A stretch of 64,000 nt of DNA from an uncultured Prevotellaceae bacterium (GTDB lineage Bacteria; Bacteroidota; Bacteroidia; Bacteroidales; Muribaculaceae). The stretch covers positions 62,001 to 126,000 of the forward strand of contig ONLH01000001.1 in NCBI GenBank assembly GCA_900318645.1, read 5' to 3'. The translations under genes and the position numbers were made by a program. Numbering within the stretch: position 1 is the first letter of the stretch; each line of letters begins with the position of its first letter. Shown here piece by piece: positions 27,087 to 36,461 of the stretch. Under the pieces are notes generated by a model. That model did no database searches. It saw only the letters and a program-made list of their open reading frames with translations, and had not been told where the DNA came from.

Positions 27087-27515
27087 ATGAAAAAGACGAT
27101 TATAACGATGCTGATTGCTCTGGTGGCCATGTTCGCCAGCGCCGAGACCTATAACTACTTGAAGTTCACCAAGACCAACGGCTCGACAGTGACCTATTCG
27201 GTAGAAGGCCTCAAGCTCACCTACGACAACACTAACGTGACCATCAAGAACGTTGACGGCACTGCAACCATCGCCCTTGCCGAGGTACAGGACATGTACT
27301 TCAGCAACGAGGCCGGCGGCAACGACTTCATGCGTGGTGACGTGAACAATGACGATAAGGTGAACATCAGCGATGTGACAGCGCTCATCAACTACCTGTT
27401 AAGTGAAGATGCTACCAACGTCAATGTTGAAGCAGCCAACTGCAACCAGGACGGCAGCGTCAACATCAGTGATGTGACAGCGCTCATCAACTACCTGTTG
27501 AATGGCACCTGGTAA
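27087..27515 (+). CDS. Small secreted protein: beta domain plus two dockerin-like repeats
   Basis: 142 residues. The signal peptide (cleavage near ASAET) is followed by a compact ~50-residue beta domain (LKFTKTNGSTVTYSVEGLKL, later IALAEVQDMYFS), then two near-identical calcium repeats (VNISDVTALINYLLSEDA and VNISDVTALINYLLNGTW). The same two-part design recurs at 35894. It follows the large beta-helix gene closely and precedes a terminator, so it could be a docking partner for it (inference). No named family recognised for the beta domain. Confidence 0.75.
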   Translation: MKKTIITMLIALVAMFASAETYNYLKFTKTNGSTVTYSVEGLKLTYDNTNVTIKNVDGTATIALAEVQDMYFSNEAGGNDFMRGDVNNDDKVNISDVTALINYLLSEDATNVNVEAANCNQDGSVNISDVTALINYLLNGTW

Positions 27516-27545
27516 TTCCAGATAAATATTACCATAGATAACGGC

Positions 27546-27588
27546 CTTGCGTCGTCCAAGTCTTATTGGGCGGCGCAAGCTGTTTTTC
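27546..27588 (+). terminator. Terminator after the dockerin miniprotein
   Basis: CTTGCGTCGTCC (27546-27557) pairs with GGGCGGCGCAAG (27568-27579), with G-T pairs, followed by CTGTTTTTC. Confidence 0.75.
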
Positions 27589-27677
27589 TACTATTATAAA
27601 GCACACATCATTATGACATAACGAAAAACTCACCATTATTAGGGGGGAATTGAGCATCAAAATCCCAATTTTATGGG

Positions 27678-27709
27678 TTTGCCCGCAGGGTTTAATCTGC
27701 ATAATTTTG
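27678..27709 (+). promoter_or_regulatory. Promoter for the TonB receptor operon
   Basis: TTTG (27678-27681), a 20-base gap, TAATTTTG (27702-27709). The GTG at 27711 lies at the expected transcription start, so the ATG at 27732 is the better start for the first gene. Confidence 0.75.
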
Positions 27710-27731
27710 CGTGCTAAATATTTACAACGAT

Positions 27732-28652
27732 ATGACTCATTTTACGCGCCTTTTTTTAACTGTCTTGTCTCTGGTCATTTCCAGCGCTGCTCTAGCAAGC
27801 GGAACTGGCATCTATCGCACTGCCATTGTCCTGAAGAACGGGACACAGGAAATATTCCCTGATACACTGGTAAACAAATTCCAATATACCCACAGCCTTG
27901 TGCAAGGCAAGATCATCTACTCATTGGACGTCATTCAAGACGGCAACGTGGCCATGTCGATTCCCATTGACGACATTGTGGAAATCAATTACCGTGAGAT
28001 GACTCCCTATGAACACTTTGCAGGCGACTGGTACTTTGTCGCTAGTCCTAACGGTGAGCCCCTGCCAGGGACTTCAATCATGGTCACATCAGCCGTATCG
28101 ATGCCTTATCACGCCGTGCTGGCAGCGCCCGGAACACCTGGTTATGGCCGTGAAATCTACTGCCACATCGATTCAATGGCACACCGCAAGGGGCTGAAGT
28201 ATGATGCGAACTTCAAACTGCTCTATAACTATGATGAAGGTACGGGCAAAGGCAGCATTTCGATGGTGCTTGACGACCAACACCCCGTGAGTGCGACCCA
28301 ACACACAGGGGATGCTTCCACCTATGCCTATTGGGATGCTACCAGCACATGGTACTTCGGAGTATCGTCACAGCACGAGGGCGGTGACACCGGTGGCAGA
28401 CACATGTACTTTGTAACCCATAACATCGACACTTGGGAACTTGAAGGACATGAGTTGCCATGCCAGTGGACGCTCACCGATCTGACAGATGCGGACCACG
28501 AGTACAGTTTCCCCTCGATATATGAAATCTGTTGGGTAGTCGGGCTTGATACCCCGTTTGTTTATGCCGAACATGACTTACTCGGCTACATTGACATCTT
28601 TGCGAGTCCCCGACTCATGCGCCATCCCTGGACTAAACCTCTGACGGAGTGA
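27732..28652 (+). CDS. Secreted protein of unknown function, first gene of TonB receptor operon
   Basis: 306 residues from the ATG at 27732, chosen because the GTG seven codons upstream overlaps the transcription start. A signal peptide (FLTVLSLVISSAALAS) is followed by a short beta domain (AIVLKNGTQEIFPDTLVNKF, IPIDDIVEINY), similar in pattern to the N-terminal domain of the dockerin miniproteins. A lipocalin-like body then starts at AGDWYFVASPNG, with repeated Trp/Tyr strands (STWYFGVSSQHEG, HMYFVTHNIDTWELEGHELP). It overlaps the receptor gene by four bases (GTGA), so the two are translationally coupled. I recognise no family for the body. Confidence 0.7.
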   Translation: MTHFTRLFLTVLSLVISSAALASGTGIYRTAIVLKNGTQEIFPDTLVNKFQYTHSLVQGKIIYSLDVIQDGNVAMSIPIDDIVEINYREMTPYEHFAGDWYFVASPNGEPLPGTSIMVTSAVSMPYHAVLAAPGTPGYGREIYCHIDSMAHRKGLKYDANFKLLYNYDEGTGKGSISMVLDDQHPVSATQHTGDASTYAYWDATSTWYFGVSSQHEGGDTGGRHMYFVTHNIDTWELEGHELPCQWTLTDLTDADHEYSFPSIYEICWVVGLDTPFVYAEHDLLGYIDIFASPRLMRHPWTKPLTE

Positions 28653-31618
28653 AGAAACTTATCTCATTCATATTATTAATGGCGCAGTGTTGCATCGTCC
28701 CGCTCCATGCCCAAGTGGCTGTGAGCGGCATTGTCACCGATAACAACAGCGGACAGCCTGTAGAATTTGCAACGGTCACGTTGCAACAGGGAGACCAATG
28801 GTGCATGACCGACAGGCAGGGCTTCTTCACCCTGCGCGTCCACGGTAGTGGCAAGGCCTTGCTACGGGTCACCTGTGTGGGTTATGAGCCTATCAATGCC
28901 GAGGTTGACCTCAATCATCCCAGTGACACACTGCATCTGCTCATGTTCCCGACCAACCTGCAGCTTGAGCAAGTCATCGTCACCGCTCAACGCAAGACCG
29001 AGAATGCAACCACGAGTTACCTCATCGACCGCCAGGCCTTGGATAACCAGCAGATTGTCAACGTGAGTGACATCTTGACTCTCATGCCCGGTGGCAAGAC
29101 CGTGAACAGTTCGCTCATCAACGACCAGCGCATCGCCCTGCGTGCAACGTCAGGCGAGAAAGGCAATGCCGCCTTCGGCACCGCCATCGAGGTGGACGGC
29201 CTGCGACTGCAAAACAACGCCGACTTGAACGAGACGACGAGTGCCAGCACACGCACCATCAGTTCGACCAATGTTGCCAGCGTGGAAGTAGTTCCCGGCA
29301 TTCCGTCGGTAGAATACGGTGATTTGAGCAACGGCATCGTCAAGGTGACCACCAAACGCGGCAGGACACCATGGGAAGTGGCGCTCGCCACCAATCCTTA
29401 TACCAAGCAAGCGGGCATCAGTAAGGGTTTTGACTTGAATAACGGTGTAATCAATGCCTCGTTTGAGCACACCCGCAGCTACAGCAACCTGGCATCACCC
29501 CACACCGCCTATCAGCGCAATGGGCTCACTGTCAATTACAACACTTCATCGGCACTGGCCTCAAGGCCCTTGGCTATCAACCTCAAGTTAGAGGGCAACC
29601 TGGGCGGTTATAACAATGAAGCCGACCCTGATTTGTTTGCTGACACCTTTACCAAGGTGCGTGACCATGTCCTGCGTGGTTCGGTGCGTGCCGACTGGAA
29701 CACTGACCGCAAAGCACTTGGCAACCTGTCACTTCAAGCTGATTTTTCCCTTGCCGACAAGCGAAGGGTCTCCAATACCAACGCCAACAGCAGCAGTTCC
29801 CAAGCCCAGATACATGCCGTTGATGCAGGCTACTATCTAGCGACCGACTACGAACAAGACTCCTCGGCACCTATTATCTTGAGTCCCACGGGATACTGGT
29901 ATATCAAGAGCATCAATGACAACAAACCCGTGAGCCTGATGGTCAAGGCCAAAGCCAAATGGAATCAACGCGGCAACTGTTTCACCAACCGCATCATGGC
30001 TGGTGCTGAATGGACAGCGACTGGCAACAAGGGACGCGGCTTGTATTATGACGATATGCGTTATGCCCCGACGTGGCGAGAGTACCGCTATGACGAACTG
30101 CCCTGGATGCACAACGTTGCCCTCTATGCCGAGGACCGCTTCACCCTCACCACCAGCGCGCACGGAGGCGAATTGCAGTTTATGGCGGGGCTGCGAACCG
30201 ACATCACCCACATCAACCAATCGCAATACGGCACCGTTTCATCTTGGTCGCCACGATTCAACATAAAATACGCTCTGTGGCAACATCGCGAGGAGTGGTG
30301 GCTGCAAAGCCTGAGCGCTTACTGTGGCTGGGGAAAAAGTGTCAAACTGCCTTCTTTTGAAGTACTTTATCCCCGCCCCTCCTATGCCGACAGGCTTGCG
30401 TTTGTTCCCGGCTCGACGGCCGACAACCGCATCTTTTACGCCTACAGCGTCACCCCGTTCAAGTCTATCGTCAATCCCTCGCTCAAGTGGCAATACAGCC
30501 AGCAGTTGGAGTTGGGCCTTGAAGCACGTATCCCTGTGGCAAGCATCTCGTTGGGTGCCTTCTTCGCCAAGACCTACCGCCCCTACCTAAGCACCGCCGT
30601 CTATACGCCCTTCAGTTACAGATTTACCTCACAGGCTGCCCTTGAAAATGATTTCCCCATTGCCTCGGCCGACCGCATCTATCACATTGACCGCACGACG
30701 GGCGTGGTCACCGTGAGCGACCGCACGGGGCTAGTGGAACCTCAAGTGCTGGCTGGCGTGACACGCAACACCTTCAATGCAAGCAATACCTATACCAACG
30801 GGTCACCCATCGCCCGATCGGGTCTGGACTGGGTAATTGATTTCCAGCAGATTGAGTCCCTGCGTACCAGCCTGCGACTGGACGGATCCTATTATCACTA
30901 TCACGGTGTAGAACATACACTCATCGCTTCACAGCCTACTGGAGCACAGTGGATGAGTGACGGCGTCACCCCATACCAATATGTTGGTTACTACCAGGGT
31001 ACAGCACTGGGTACAGGCAGTGCCCAGGCTACGGTGCCCAACGGCAGTCTGTCGGATGTCGTGAATGCCAACATGACCCTTGTCACACACATCCCTGCCA
31101 TCCGCTTGGTCATCAGTCTGAGGCTTGAATCCACCCTCTATGACGCACGCCGCTCGCTGAGCCAGGGCAAGAATGGCCAAGCGAGAGGCTATGTCCTTGC
31201 CAATCCGTCTGACTACTTCGGCGAGCCTTACACAGGCAAGGAGCGCGACTGCTATGTTGCCTTGTGGCCTGAATACTATACTACATGGGATCAACCCGAT
31301 GTCGCTCAGCCGTTTGCCGAAAAGTTCACCTGGGCACGGGACAACGACCCTGCCCTGTTCAACGAATTGGCACAACTAGTCATCAAGACCAATTACAACT
31401 ACAACCTGAATCCAGACCGCATCTCGGCCTACTTCTCTGGCAACATCAACATCACCAAGGAGATAGGCGACCACGTGAGCATATCATTTCTGGCTAACAA
31501 TTTCTGGAACTCAATGGCACGGGTCAAGAGCAGTCAGACAGGCCTTCGCACCACCATCTACAACGGGGGCTATATACCACCGTTCTACTACGGCATCTCG
31601 ATGCGTGTAAAACTATAG
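28649..31618 (+). CDS. TonB-dependent outer membrane receptor
   Basis: 989 residues, GTG start overlapping the preceding stop. A signal peptide (cleavage near LHAQ) is followed by a carboxypeptidase-regulatory-like beta sandwich (about 24-105; VSGIVTDNNSGQPVEFATVT, VTCVGYEPINAEV), then the plug (about 110-245; LEQVIVTAQRK, FGTAIEVDGLRLQNN, VEVVPGIPSVEYGDLSNGIV) and a large beta-barrel ending GISMRVKL. It is not a SusC/SusD pair, because no SusD follows. DUF4876 and DUF6850 proteins come next, the usual company of this receptor subtype in Bacteroidales. The cargo is unknown; metal or cofactor uptake is the usual guess. Power could come from the ExbB-ExbD-TonB set at 5.2-7.5 kb. Confidence 0.93.
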   Translation: MKKLISFILLMAQCCIVPLHAQVAVSGIVTDNNSGQPVEFATVTLQQGDQWCMTDRQGFFTLRVHGSGKALLRVTCVGYEPINAEVDLNHPSDTLHLLMFPTNLQLEQVIVTAQRKTENATTSYLIDRQALDNQQIVNVSDILTLMPGGKTVNSSLINDQRIALRATSGEKGNAAFGTAIEVDGLRLQNNADLNETTSASTRTISSTNVASVEVVPGIPSVEYGDLSNGIVKVTTKRGRTPWEVALATNPYTKQAGISKGFDLNNGVINASFEHTRSYSNLASPHTAYQRNGLTVNYNTSSALASRPLAINLKLEGNLGGYNNEADPDLFADTFTKVRDHVLRGSVRADWNTDRKALGNLSLQADFSLADKRRVSNTNANSSSSQAQIHAVDAGYYLATDYEQDSSAPIILSPTGYWYIKSINDNKPVSLMVKAKAKWNQRGNCFTNRIMAGAEWTATGNKGRGLYYDDMRYAPTWREYRYDELPWMHNVALYAEDRFTLTTSAHGGELQFMAGLRTDITHINQSQYGTVSSWSPRFNIKYALWQHREEWWLQSLSAYCGWGKSVKLPSFEVLYPRPSYADRLAFVPGSTADNRIFYAYSVTPFKSIVNPSLKWQYSQQLELGLEARIPVASISLGAFFAKTYRPYLSTAVYTPFSYRFTSQAALENDFPIASADRIYHIDRTTGVVTVSDRTGLVEPQVLAGVTRNTFNASNTYTNGSPIARSGLDWVIDFQQIESLRTSLRLDGSYYHYHGVEHTLIASQPTGAQWMSDGVTPYQYVGYYQGTALGTGSAQATVPNGSLSDVVNANMTLVTHIPAIRLVISLRLESTLYDARRSLSQGKNGQARGYVLANPSDYFGEPYTGKERDCYVALWPEYYTTWDQPDVAQPFAEKFTWARDNDPALFNELAQLVIKTNYNYNLNPDRISAYFSGNINITKEIGDHVSISFLANNFWNSMARVKSSQTGLRTTIYNGGYIPPFYYGISMRVKL

Positions 31619-31630
31619 TGAATAAAAACA

Positions 31631-32881
31631 ATGAAACTCTTTCTATCATATCAACCATTCATCGGGCTGGCCTTTACACTGATGTGCGTACTGGCCACAG
31701 CCTGCAGTGACAGCATCGCTGAGCCCGATGAATACCTCACGAGAGCCGTACAGGTGCAAGTGCAGGGTGAGCTTCCCAATAAAGAGGGAATCACCGTGCG
31801 CATGACCGATGACAAGGGTACGGTATTTACCCAAGTCACCGACGACAAGGGTATTGCGACATTTAAGGTGCCGGTGGGTATCTATGACGTCGTGGTGTCC
31901 CATGTCTCACAACCCGAGGACGGCTGGCGCACGGTCTATAACGGGTCGGCCAGTAATGTGGCCGTCATGCAGGAAGGGGACTGCAACGTCTCGCTGACAC
32001 TCACAACTGCCACGGCCAGTGCCATCATCATCCGCGAACTCTATGTGGGCGGCTGCCAGCGCGATGACGGTTCGGGCTGGTTTTATCGCGACAAGTACGT
32101 CATCATCGCCAACAACAGCGACCAGCGGGTGGAGCTTCCCGGCTTGTGCCTGGCTATCGCCACGCCCTATAACAGCTATAGCCTCAACAAGAACTATGAC
32201 GAGTCGGGACACCTTAACTACGAGAACGAGGGTTTTGTGCCCGCCGCCAGCAGTTTCTGGTACTTCCAGGACGAGGTAGTGACATTTGAACCTTGGGAGC
32301 AGAAAGTCATTGCCCTCAACGGAGCCATTGACCACACCCTCACCTACTCCAACAGCGTCAATCTGGCACGACCGGAGTATTACTGCACCTTTGACATCGA
32401 GCACTACAACAGTACCGCAGCCTATCCTTCGCCGAGTGAACTCATCCCCACCAGCCACTACCTCAAGGCGGTGAAATACGGAGATCAGTTGGAATCGGCT
32501 TGGCCGTTGAGCAACACGTCGCCTGCGTTTTTCATCTTCACGCCTCCCGAGGGAATGACCCCACTGGAATTTGGTAACGATGCCTCCAACGTGTGGTATG
32601 ACGAGGGCCGTGCGCTCGCAACCTTCGCATGCCGCAGAGTTCCAGTCGAAAATATCCTTGACGGTGTAGAAATATTTTCTACAGCATGGGAAGAAGCCAG
32701 CAAGCGGCTGACAGCAAGCGTGGACGTGGGTGCAGTTTACATGACGGCACGCCACGGGCACTCGGTCGAACGCCGCATCGACGAAGCAGAGTCCGAACGA
32801 CAGGGGCACACCGTCTATCTGGACACCAACAACTCAACAACCGACTTCATTGAGCGCGAACAGGCCTCGCTCAGGGATTAA
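31631..32881 (+). CDS. DUF4876 lipoprotein
   Basis: A 416-residue lipoprotein (lipobox LATAC, Cys25), probably on the outer membrane surface. The N-terminal ~110 residues form a beta-sandwich resembling a carboxypeptidase-regulatory fold (VQVQVQGELPNKEGITVRMT, ATFKVPVGIYDVVVSHV). The main domain begins IIIRELYVGGCQRDDGSGWF and contains KYVIIANNSDQRVELPGLCL and YNSYSLNKN, which is the DUF4876 pattern and resembles lamin-tail domains. It sits 12 bases after the TonB receptor. A substrate-capture role with the receptor, like SusD, is inference. Confidence 0.83.
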   Translation: MKLFLSYQPFIGLAFTLMCVLATACSDSIAEPDEYLTRAVQVQVQGELPNKEGITVRMTDDKGTVFTQVTDDKGIATFKVPVGIYDVVVSHVSQPEDGWRTVYNGSASNVAVMQEGDCNVSLTLTTATASAIIIRELYVGGCQRDDGSGWFYRDKYVIIANNSDQRVELPGLCLAIATPYNSYSLNKNYDESGHLNYENEGFVPAASSFWYFQDEVVTFEPWEQKVIALNGAIDHTLTYSNSVNLARPEYYCTFDIEHYNSTAAYPSPSELIPTSHYLKAVKYGDQLESAWPLSNTSPAFFIFTPPEGMTPLEFGNDASNVWYDEGRALATFACRRVPVENILDGVEIFSTAWEEASKRLTASVDVGAVYMTARHGHSVERRIDEAESERQGHTVYLDTNNSTTDFIEREQASLRD

Positions 32882-32894
32882 TGATTAGAGATGA

Positions 32895-34505
32895 ATGATT
32901 AACAACATAAGGACATATCTGCTAACGGTACTGCTGCTGACGATCTTCTGGCCGGCAGTGGCACAGTCATGGCTTGACTATGACCAGGCACTGGCACATT
33001 ACCCCTTGCTGCAGAGCCGCAATGCTGCCACACTGACCACCTTTTGGCCGACTGACAGCTCACAATTGCTGCTGGGCGATGCCAGAGTGACGATGAGCTC
33101 TGGGCACGGCCACCTTGTAGCCCCCCACATCGCACCTGACGCCTGGGAGGCTAACGCACACGTACGCTCCATCTATCGCATGAGTCGTCGTGTGGTCGTC
33201 AAGGGGAGTATGGACTATAGATACACCTGGGGAAAGCATGCCGGCGGCTCGGTATGGATTGATCCTGATAAGATGCCGTTTGACATCACCGAGACTGATG
33301 ATTCAACACGCGGCAACATCAGCCTGGAGACCTATCGTCTGAAAGGCGAACTCGGTGTGGACGTGGGCAGGGGTGTGAGCCTGGGTGCCACGTTTGACTA
33401 CACTACTGCCAGCGGTGCCAAGAAAAAGGACCCGCGACACGTCAATTCGCTCATGAACCTTCAAGCTAGTGCAGGCATCACTTGGCATAGCCAGGGATTC
33501 ACCATCGGCGGCAACTATCTCTTCGGCCGCAGGACCGAGGGATTGAAGTTCAGTACTTTCGGCAGGACCGACAGGGTTTATCATTACTTGGTTGACAACG
33601 GTGCCTATTTCGGTCGCGAGGAAACGACCGACGGCAATGGATATGTGAGCGACGACAACGAGCGTCCCTTGCTTGACATCAGCCATGGACTTGCCCTTCA
33701 GGCAGCTTATCACCTCGGAATCATGACCTGGGCCATTGAGGGCAGCTGGTCACACCGCCACGGCCACTATGGACTGGAAGCACCGTCAATGATTGATTTC
33801 AACCGCCATAATGGTGACACTTGGGACATCCAATCCTGGTGGCAGCGCAACAACGGCTCCGACAGGCAACGGGTGACGGTATCCTACTGTCATCAGGGCA
33901 TCAAGGATCACGAACGCACTTACCTCATCATCACCGAGCAGGGCGTTACCGACACCCACTACTATGATGACCGACTGATAGGTAAACGTGACAACAGCGT
34001 ATTGGCCGTTAGTGGAGACCTGCGATGGGGAATTGAGCGAGAACTGGCCTCCTGGCAGGTCGAAGGCATCTTGACACATCACCGACGCTCACTTACTGCC
34101 AGCCTCTATCCCTTCTACCGCCAGCAACTGACGCACCTCACCGAGTTCACGCTGATGGGTGCACGCAACTGGCTTACCGCAAGAGACCAAGTGTGGTCAC
34201 TCCAACTGCAGGCAGGTTGGGCCACCGGTGGCGGTACAGCAAGGCAGGATGGTACCTATCAGACGCCGAGTGCCGATGCCGAAATGCCACTAGAGCACAC
34301 GCTCTACCTGATGCGCCAATATGAATACCTCACGGCAAAACGTCTGCTTGCCGGAGTGCAAGTGCGCTGGTCGGTGCCGATAGCCCATCAGCGCATGAGA
34401 CTCTATGCCGAGGCGGGATACAGCTACCGCCAAGCCTTTGATATCCATTATCTGGAAGACGGTCATCGCCATAGCGCAAGCGTGGCAGTGGGATGCCTGT
34501 TTTAA
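32895..34505 (+). CDS. DUF6850-type outer membrane beta-barrel protein
   Basis: 536 residues with a signal peptide (MINNIRTYLLTVLLLTIFWP, cleavage near AVAQ) and a barrel-like run of amphipathic strands with aromatic girdles (VVVKGSMDYRYTWGKHAGG, SLGATFDYTTAS, ITWHSQGFTIGGNYLFG), ending SASVAVGCLF with terminal Phe. Its position third behind a TonB receptor and a DUF4876 protein is the conserved context for DUF6850. Many His residues occur in the middle (LTHHRR, SHRHGHYG), which might bind metal or haem, but that is speculation. Fourteen bases separate it from the DUF4876 gene. Confidence 0.8.
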   Translation: MINNIRTYLLTVLLLTIFWPAVAQSWLDYDQALAHYPLLQSRNAATLTTFWPTDSSQLLLGDARVTMSSGHGHLVAPHIAPDAWEANAHVRSIYRMSRRVVVKGSMDYRYTWGKHAGGSVWIDPDKMPFDITETDDSTRGNISLETYRLKGELGVDVGRGVSLGATFDYTTASGAKKKDPRHVNSLMNLQASAGITWHSQGFTIGGNYLFGRRTEGLKFSTFGRTDRVYHYLVDNGAYFGREETTDGNGYVSDDNERPLLDISHGLALQAAYHLGIMTWAIEGSWSHRHGHYGLEAPSMIDFNRHNGDTWDIQSWWQRNNGSDRQRVTVSYCHQGIKDHERTYLIITEQGVTDTHYYDDRLIGKRDNSVLAVSGDLRWGIERELASWQVEGILTHHRRSLTASLYPFYRQQLTHLTEFTLMGARNWLTARDQVWSLQLQAGWATGGGTARQDGTYQTPSADAEMPLEHTLYLMRQYEYLTAKRLLAGVQVRWSVPIAHQRMRLYAEAGYSYRQAFDIHYLEDGHRHSASVAVGCLF

Positions 34506-34570
34506 CAATGATACATTATATAATCCACAATAAATCAATATTTTAAACGTTTAATTAATAACAAAAAAAG

Positions 34571-35824
34571 ATGAAAAATTCTACAAAACTGAGTGCATTG
34601 GCACTACTGGCTGGCGCTATGATGAGCATGAGCGCACACGCCGAGACACAAGAGAATGTTTACGACTTCGCCAACAACAACCTGGGTCTGGAGGTTGCTA
34701 CTCCCGCCGACTGGGAAGATGCCACCAAGGGTGTCATCAGCGGTCTTGAGATTCGTCAGGGCGATGTAGTCCTCACATCGGTTGATGGTGCCAAAGTCAA
34801 CCGCATGTGGCGCACCAATGCCGGAGTACAGTACCTGCAGGTGGGAGGCAAGATCACCATCACTGCCGACGAGGGTCGCGCCATCACGATGGTAAACTTT
34901 GATGTTCAGAACTACAAGTTCTTCCTGGAGGCCCAGGAGGGCAACGGTTCGCTGGATGCCAACAACTATGTGTGGAACGGTAACTCAACGAGCATCACGT
35001 TTGACAACGAGAATGCCGCCAACGAGTACAACACCCAGACGCTGTTGCTGGCCATGACCGTGTACACCGACGAAGCCAATGAGGACACCTACTCGCCCTC
35101 AGAGAGCAGCTATGCCGACTGTGCCAATATTGCCGAATTCCTCGCGCTCGAAGTGGGAACTGCTGCCAAGCTGACTCTCAACAACGCCCAGGTCAACGGC
35201 ACCTACTGGGGCGGTACCTTCCTGGAGGATGCCACGGGAGCCGTTCAGGTTAATGCCACCATCAACGTCAACCGCAACGACGTGCTCAACGGTGTCATCT
35301 ACCTCGTGCGCGCACAGGACGACTTTGACACTGACCACATCATCCCCACGGCCGACCCCGACGCCAAGACTTCACTTGACGAGGTGACCATCACCAGCGA
35401 CAACGAACTCAATCCGACCCTGATGAACATCAATGATCTGCCCGACAATGCCAACATGAGCAAGCTGGTCAAGGTGCAGGGTGTTACCGTTACCAAGCCC
35501 AGCCGCTTCTTCTTCATCACCACCGACGATGGCGAGAACATCCAGCTTGTTGACCAGATGAACGTGGGCGGTTATGACCTGGATGCCCTCGTTGACAAGA
35601 CCGTGATTGTTACCGGTGTATTCACCTGGAACATGATGCGCTGGGCCATCTTCCCCACCAGCGTTGTTGAGGACACCAACACGGCTGTCACCACCATCAT
35701 GGCTACCGAGGCCAACGACGCCGACGTGTACACCATCACGGGCATCAACCTGGGTAAGGCCGACATCAACACGCTGCCCGCCGGCCTCTATATCAAGGAC
35801 GGCAAGAAGTACCTGGTAAAATAA
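34571..35824 (+). CDS. Secreted protein with C-terminal sorting-like motif, function unknown
   Basis: 417 residues with signal peptide (cleavage near AHAET). The first part has jelly-roll features seen in Bacteroidales surface proteins (VYDFANNNLGLEVATPADW, ITITADEGRAITMVNFDV). A second part (about 180-380) looks like an OB-fold/nucleic-acid-binding-like repeat (KLTLNNAQVNGTYWGGTFLE, KLVKVQGVTVTKPSRFFFIT). The end (VYTITGINLG, then LPAGLYIKDGKKYLVK) matches the style of type IX secretion C-terminal sorting domains. It probably belongs to the receptor operon (66-base gap, no terminator seen). Not assigned to a named family. Confidence 0.7.
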   Translation: MKNSTKLSALALLAGAMMSMSAHAETQENVYDFANNNLGLEVATPADWEDATKGVISGLEIRQGDVVLTSVDGAKVNRMWRTNAGVQYLQVGGKITITADEGRAITMVNFDVQNYKFFLEAQEGNGSLDANNYVWNGNSTSITFDNENAANEYNTQTLLLAMTVYTDEANEDTYSPSESSYADCANIAEFLALEVGTAAKLTLNNAQVNGTYWGGTFLEDATGAVQVNATINVNRNDVLNGVIYLVRAQDDFDTDHIIPTADPDAKTSLDEVTITSDNELNPTLMNINDLPDNANMSKLVKVQGVTVTKPSRFFFITTDDGENIQLVDQMNVGGYDLDALVDKTVIVTGVFTWNMMRWAIFPTSVVEDTNTAVTTIMATEANDADVYTITGINLGKADINTLPAGLYIKDGKKYLVK

Positions 35825-35893
35825 ACAGTATCCCGGTTCTTAAAACCGCTGATTTCACATGTCATCCATATTATTATAACCGTTGATTGAAAA

Positions 35894-36301
35894 ATGAAGA
35901 CTATTAAGTACATATTATTATCGCTGGCTGCCTGTGTGGCCGTGACAGCATCGGCCATTGAGGATACATTGACGTTTGTCAGGACTGACGGCTCCACCGT
36001 CGCTTTCTCGACCAGCGGACTCACTATCACCTATGATGACTTTGCTCACGCCATTGTCACCAACGACGAGACCAGTGCGACAATCGACCTTGTCAATATG
36101 GATTACATGTGTTTCGGTGAAGTGGAGGCCAGCCTCAAGGGCGATGTGAACAACGATGGTGAAGTCAATATCGCCGACATCAATGCCGTCATAGATATCA
36201 TCCTGACAGGCGGTAGCAACGCCCGTGCCGATGTGAACGGTGACAGCGAAGTCAACATTGCCGACGTGAACACCCTCATCGACATCATCCTGGCCAAGTA
36301 A
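35894..36301 (+). CDS. Small secreted protein: beta domain plus two dockerin-like repeats
   Basis: 135 residues. Signal peptide (cleavage near ASAIE), ~50-residue beta domain (LTFVRTDGSTVAFSTSGLTI, then DLVNMDYMCFGE), and two calcium repeats (GDVNNDGEVNIADINAVIDI and ADVNGDSEVNIADVNTLIDI). It has the same architecture as the protein at 27087, with clearly alignable beta domains. Last gene of the receptor cluster, followed by a strong terminator. Confidence 0.75.
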   Translation: MKTIKYILLSLAACVAVTASAIEDTLTFVRTDGSTVAFSTSGLTITYDDFAHAIVTNDETSATIDLVNMDYMCFGEVEASLKGDVNNDGEVNIADINAVIDIILTGGSNARADVNGDSEVNIADVNTLIDIILAK

Positions 36302-36331
36302 CTCCCCTACCCGTCAACAAACGCTATTTCT

Positions 36332-36375
36332 ATAGCGGCTATAGACTTGATAGTATCTATAGCCGCTATTTTTAT
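36332..36375 (+). terminator. Strong terminator closing the receptor cluster
   Basis: ATAGCGGCTATAGA (36332-36345) pairs perfectly with TCTATAGCCGCTAT (36356-36369), then TTTTATA. Confidence 0.9.
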
Positions 36376-36427
36376 ATAAGGAGGAAAAGGGTGGATGAAA
36401 ATAAAAATCTTAAAAGATGTTAAAATA

Positions 36428-36460
36428 TTTGGTGGATTCAAAACTATTGTTATACCTTTG
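36428..36460 (+). promoter_or_regulatory. Promoter of the ABC exporter-GntR operon
   Basis: TTTG (36428-36431), 21 bases, TACCTTTG (36453-36460). The palindromic operator begins one base downstream, over the transcription start. Confidence 0.8.
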
Positions 36461-36461
36461 C

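Noticed and set aside
28649..34505. SusC/SusD-type polysaccharide utilisation locus
   Set aside because: No SusD homologue and no glycoside hydrolase; the partners are DUF4876 and DUF6850 proteins.
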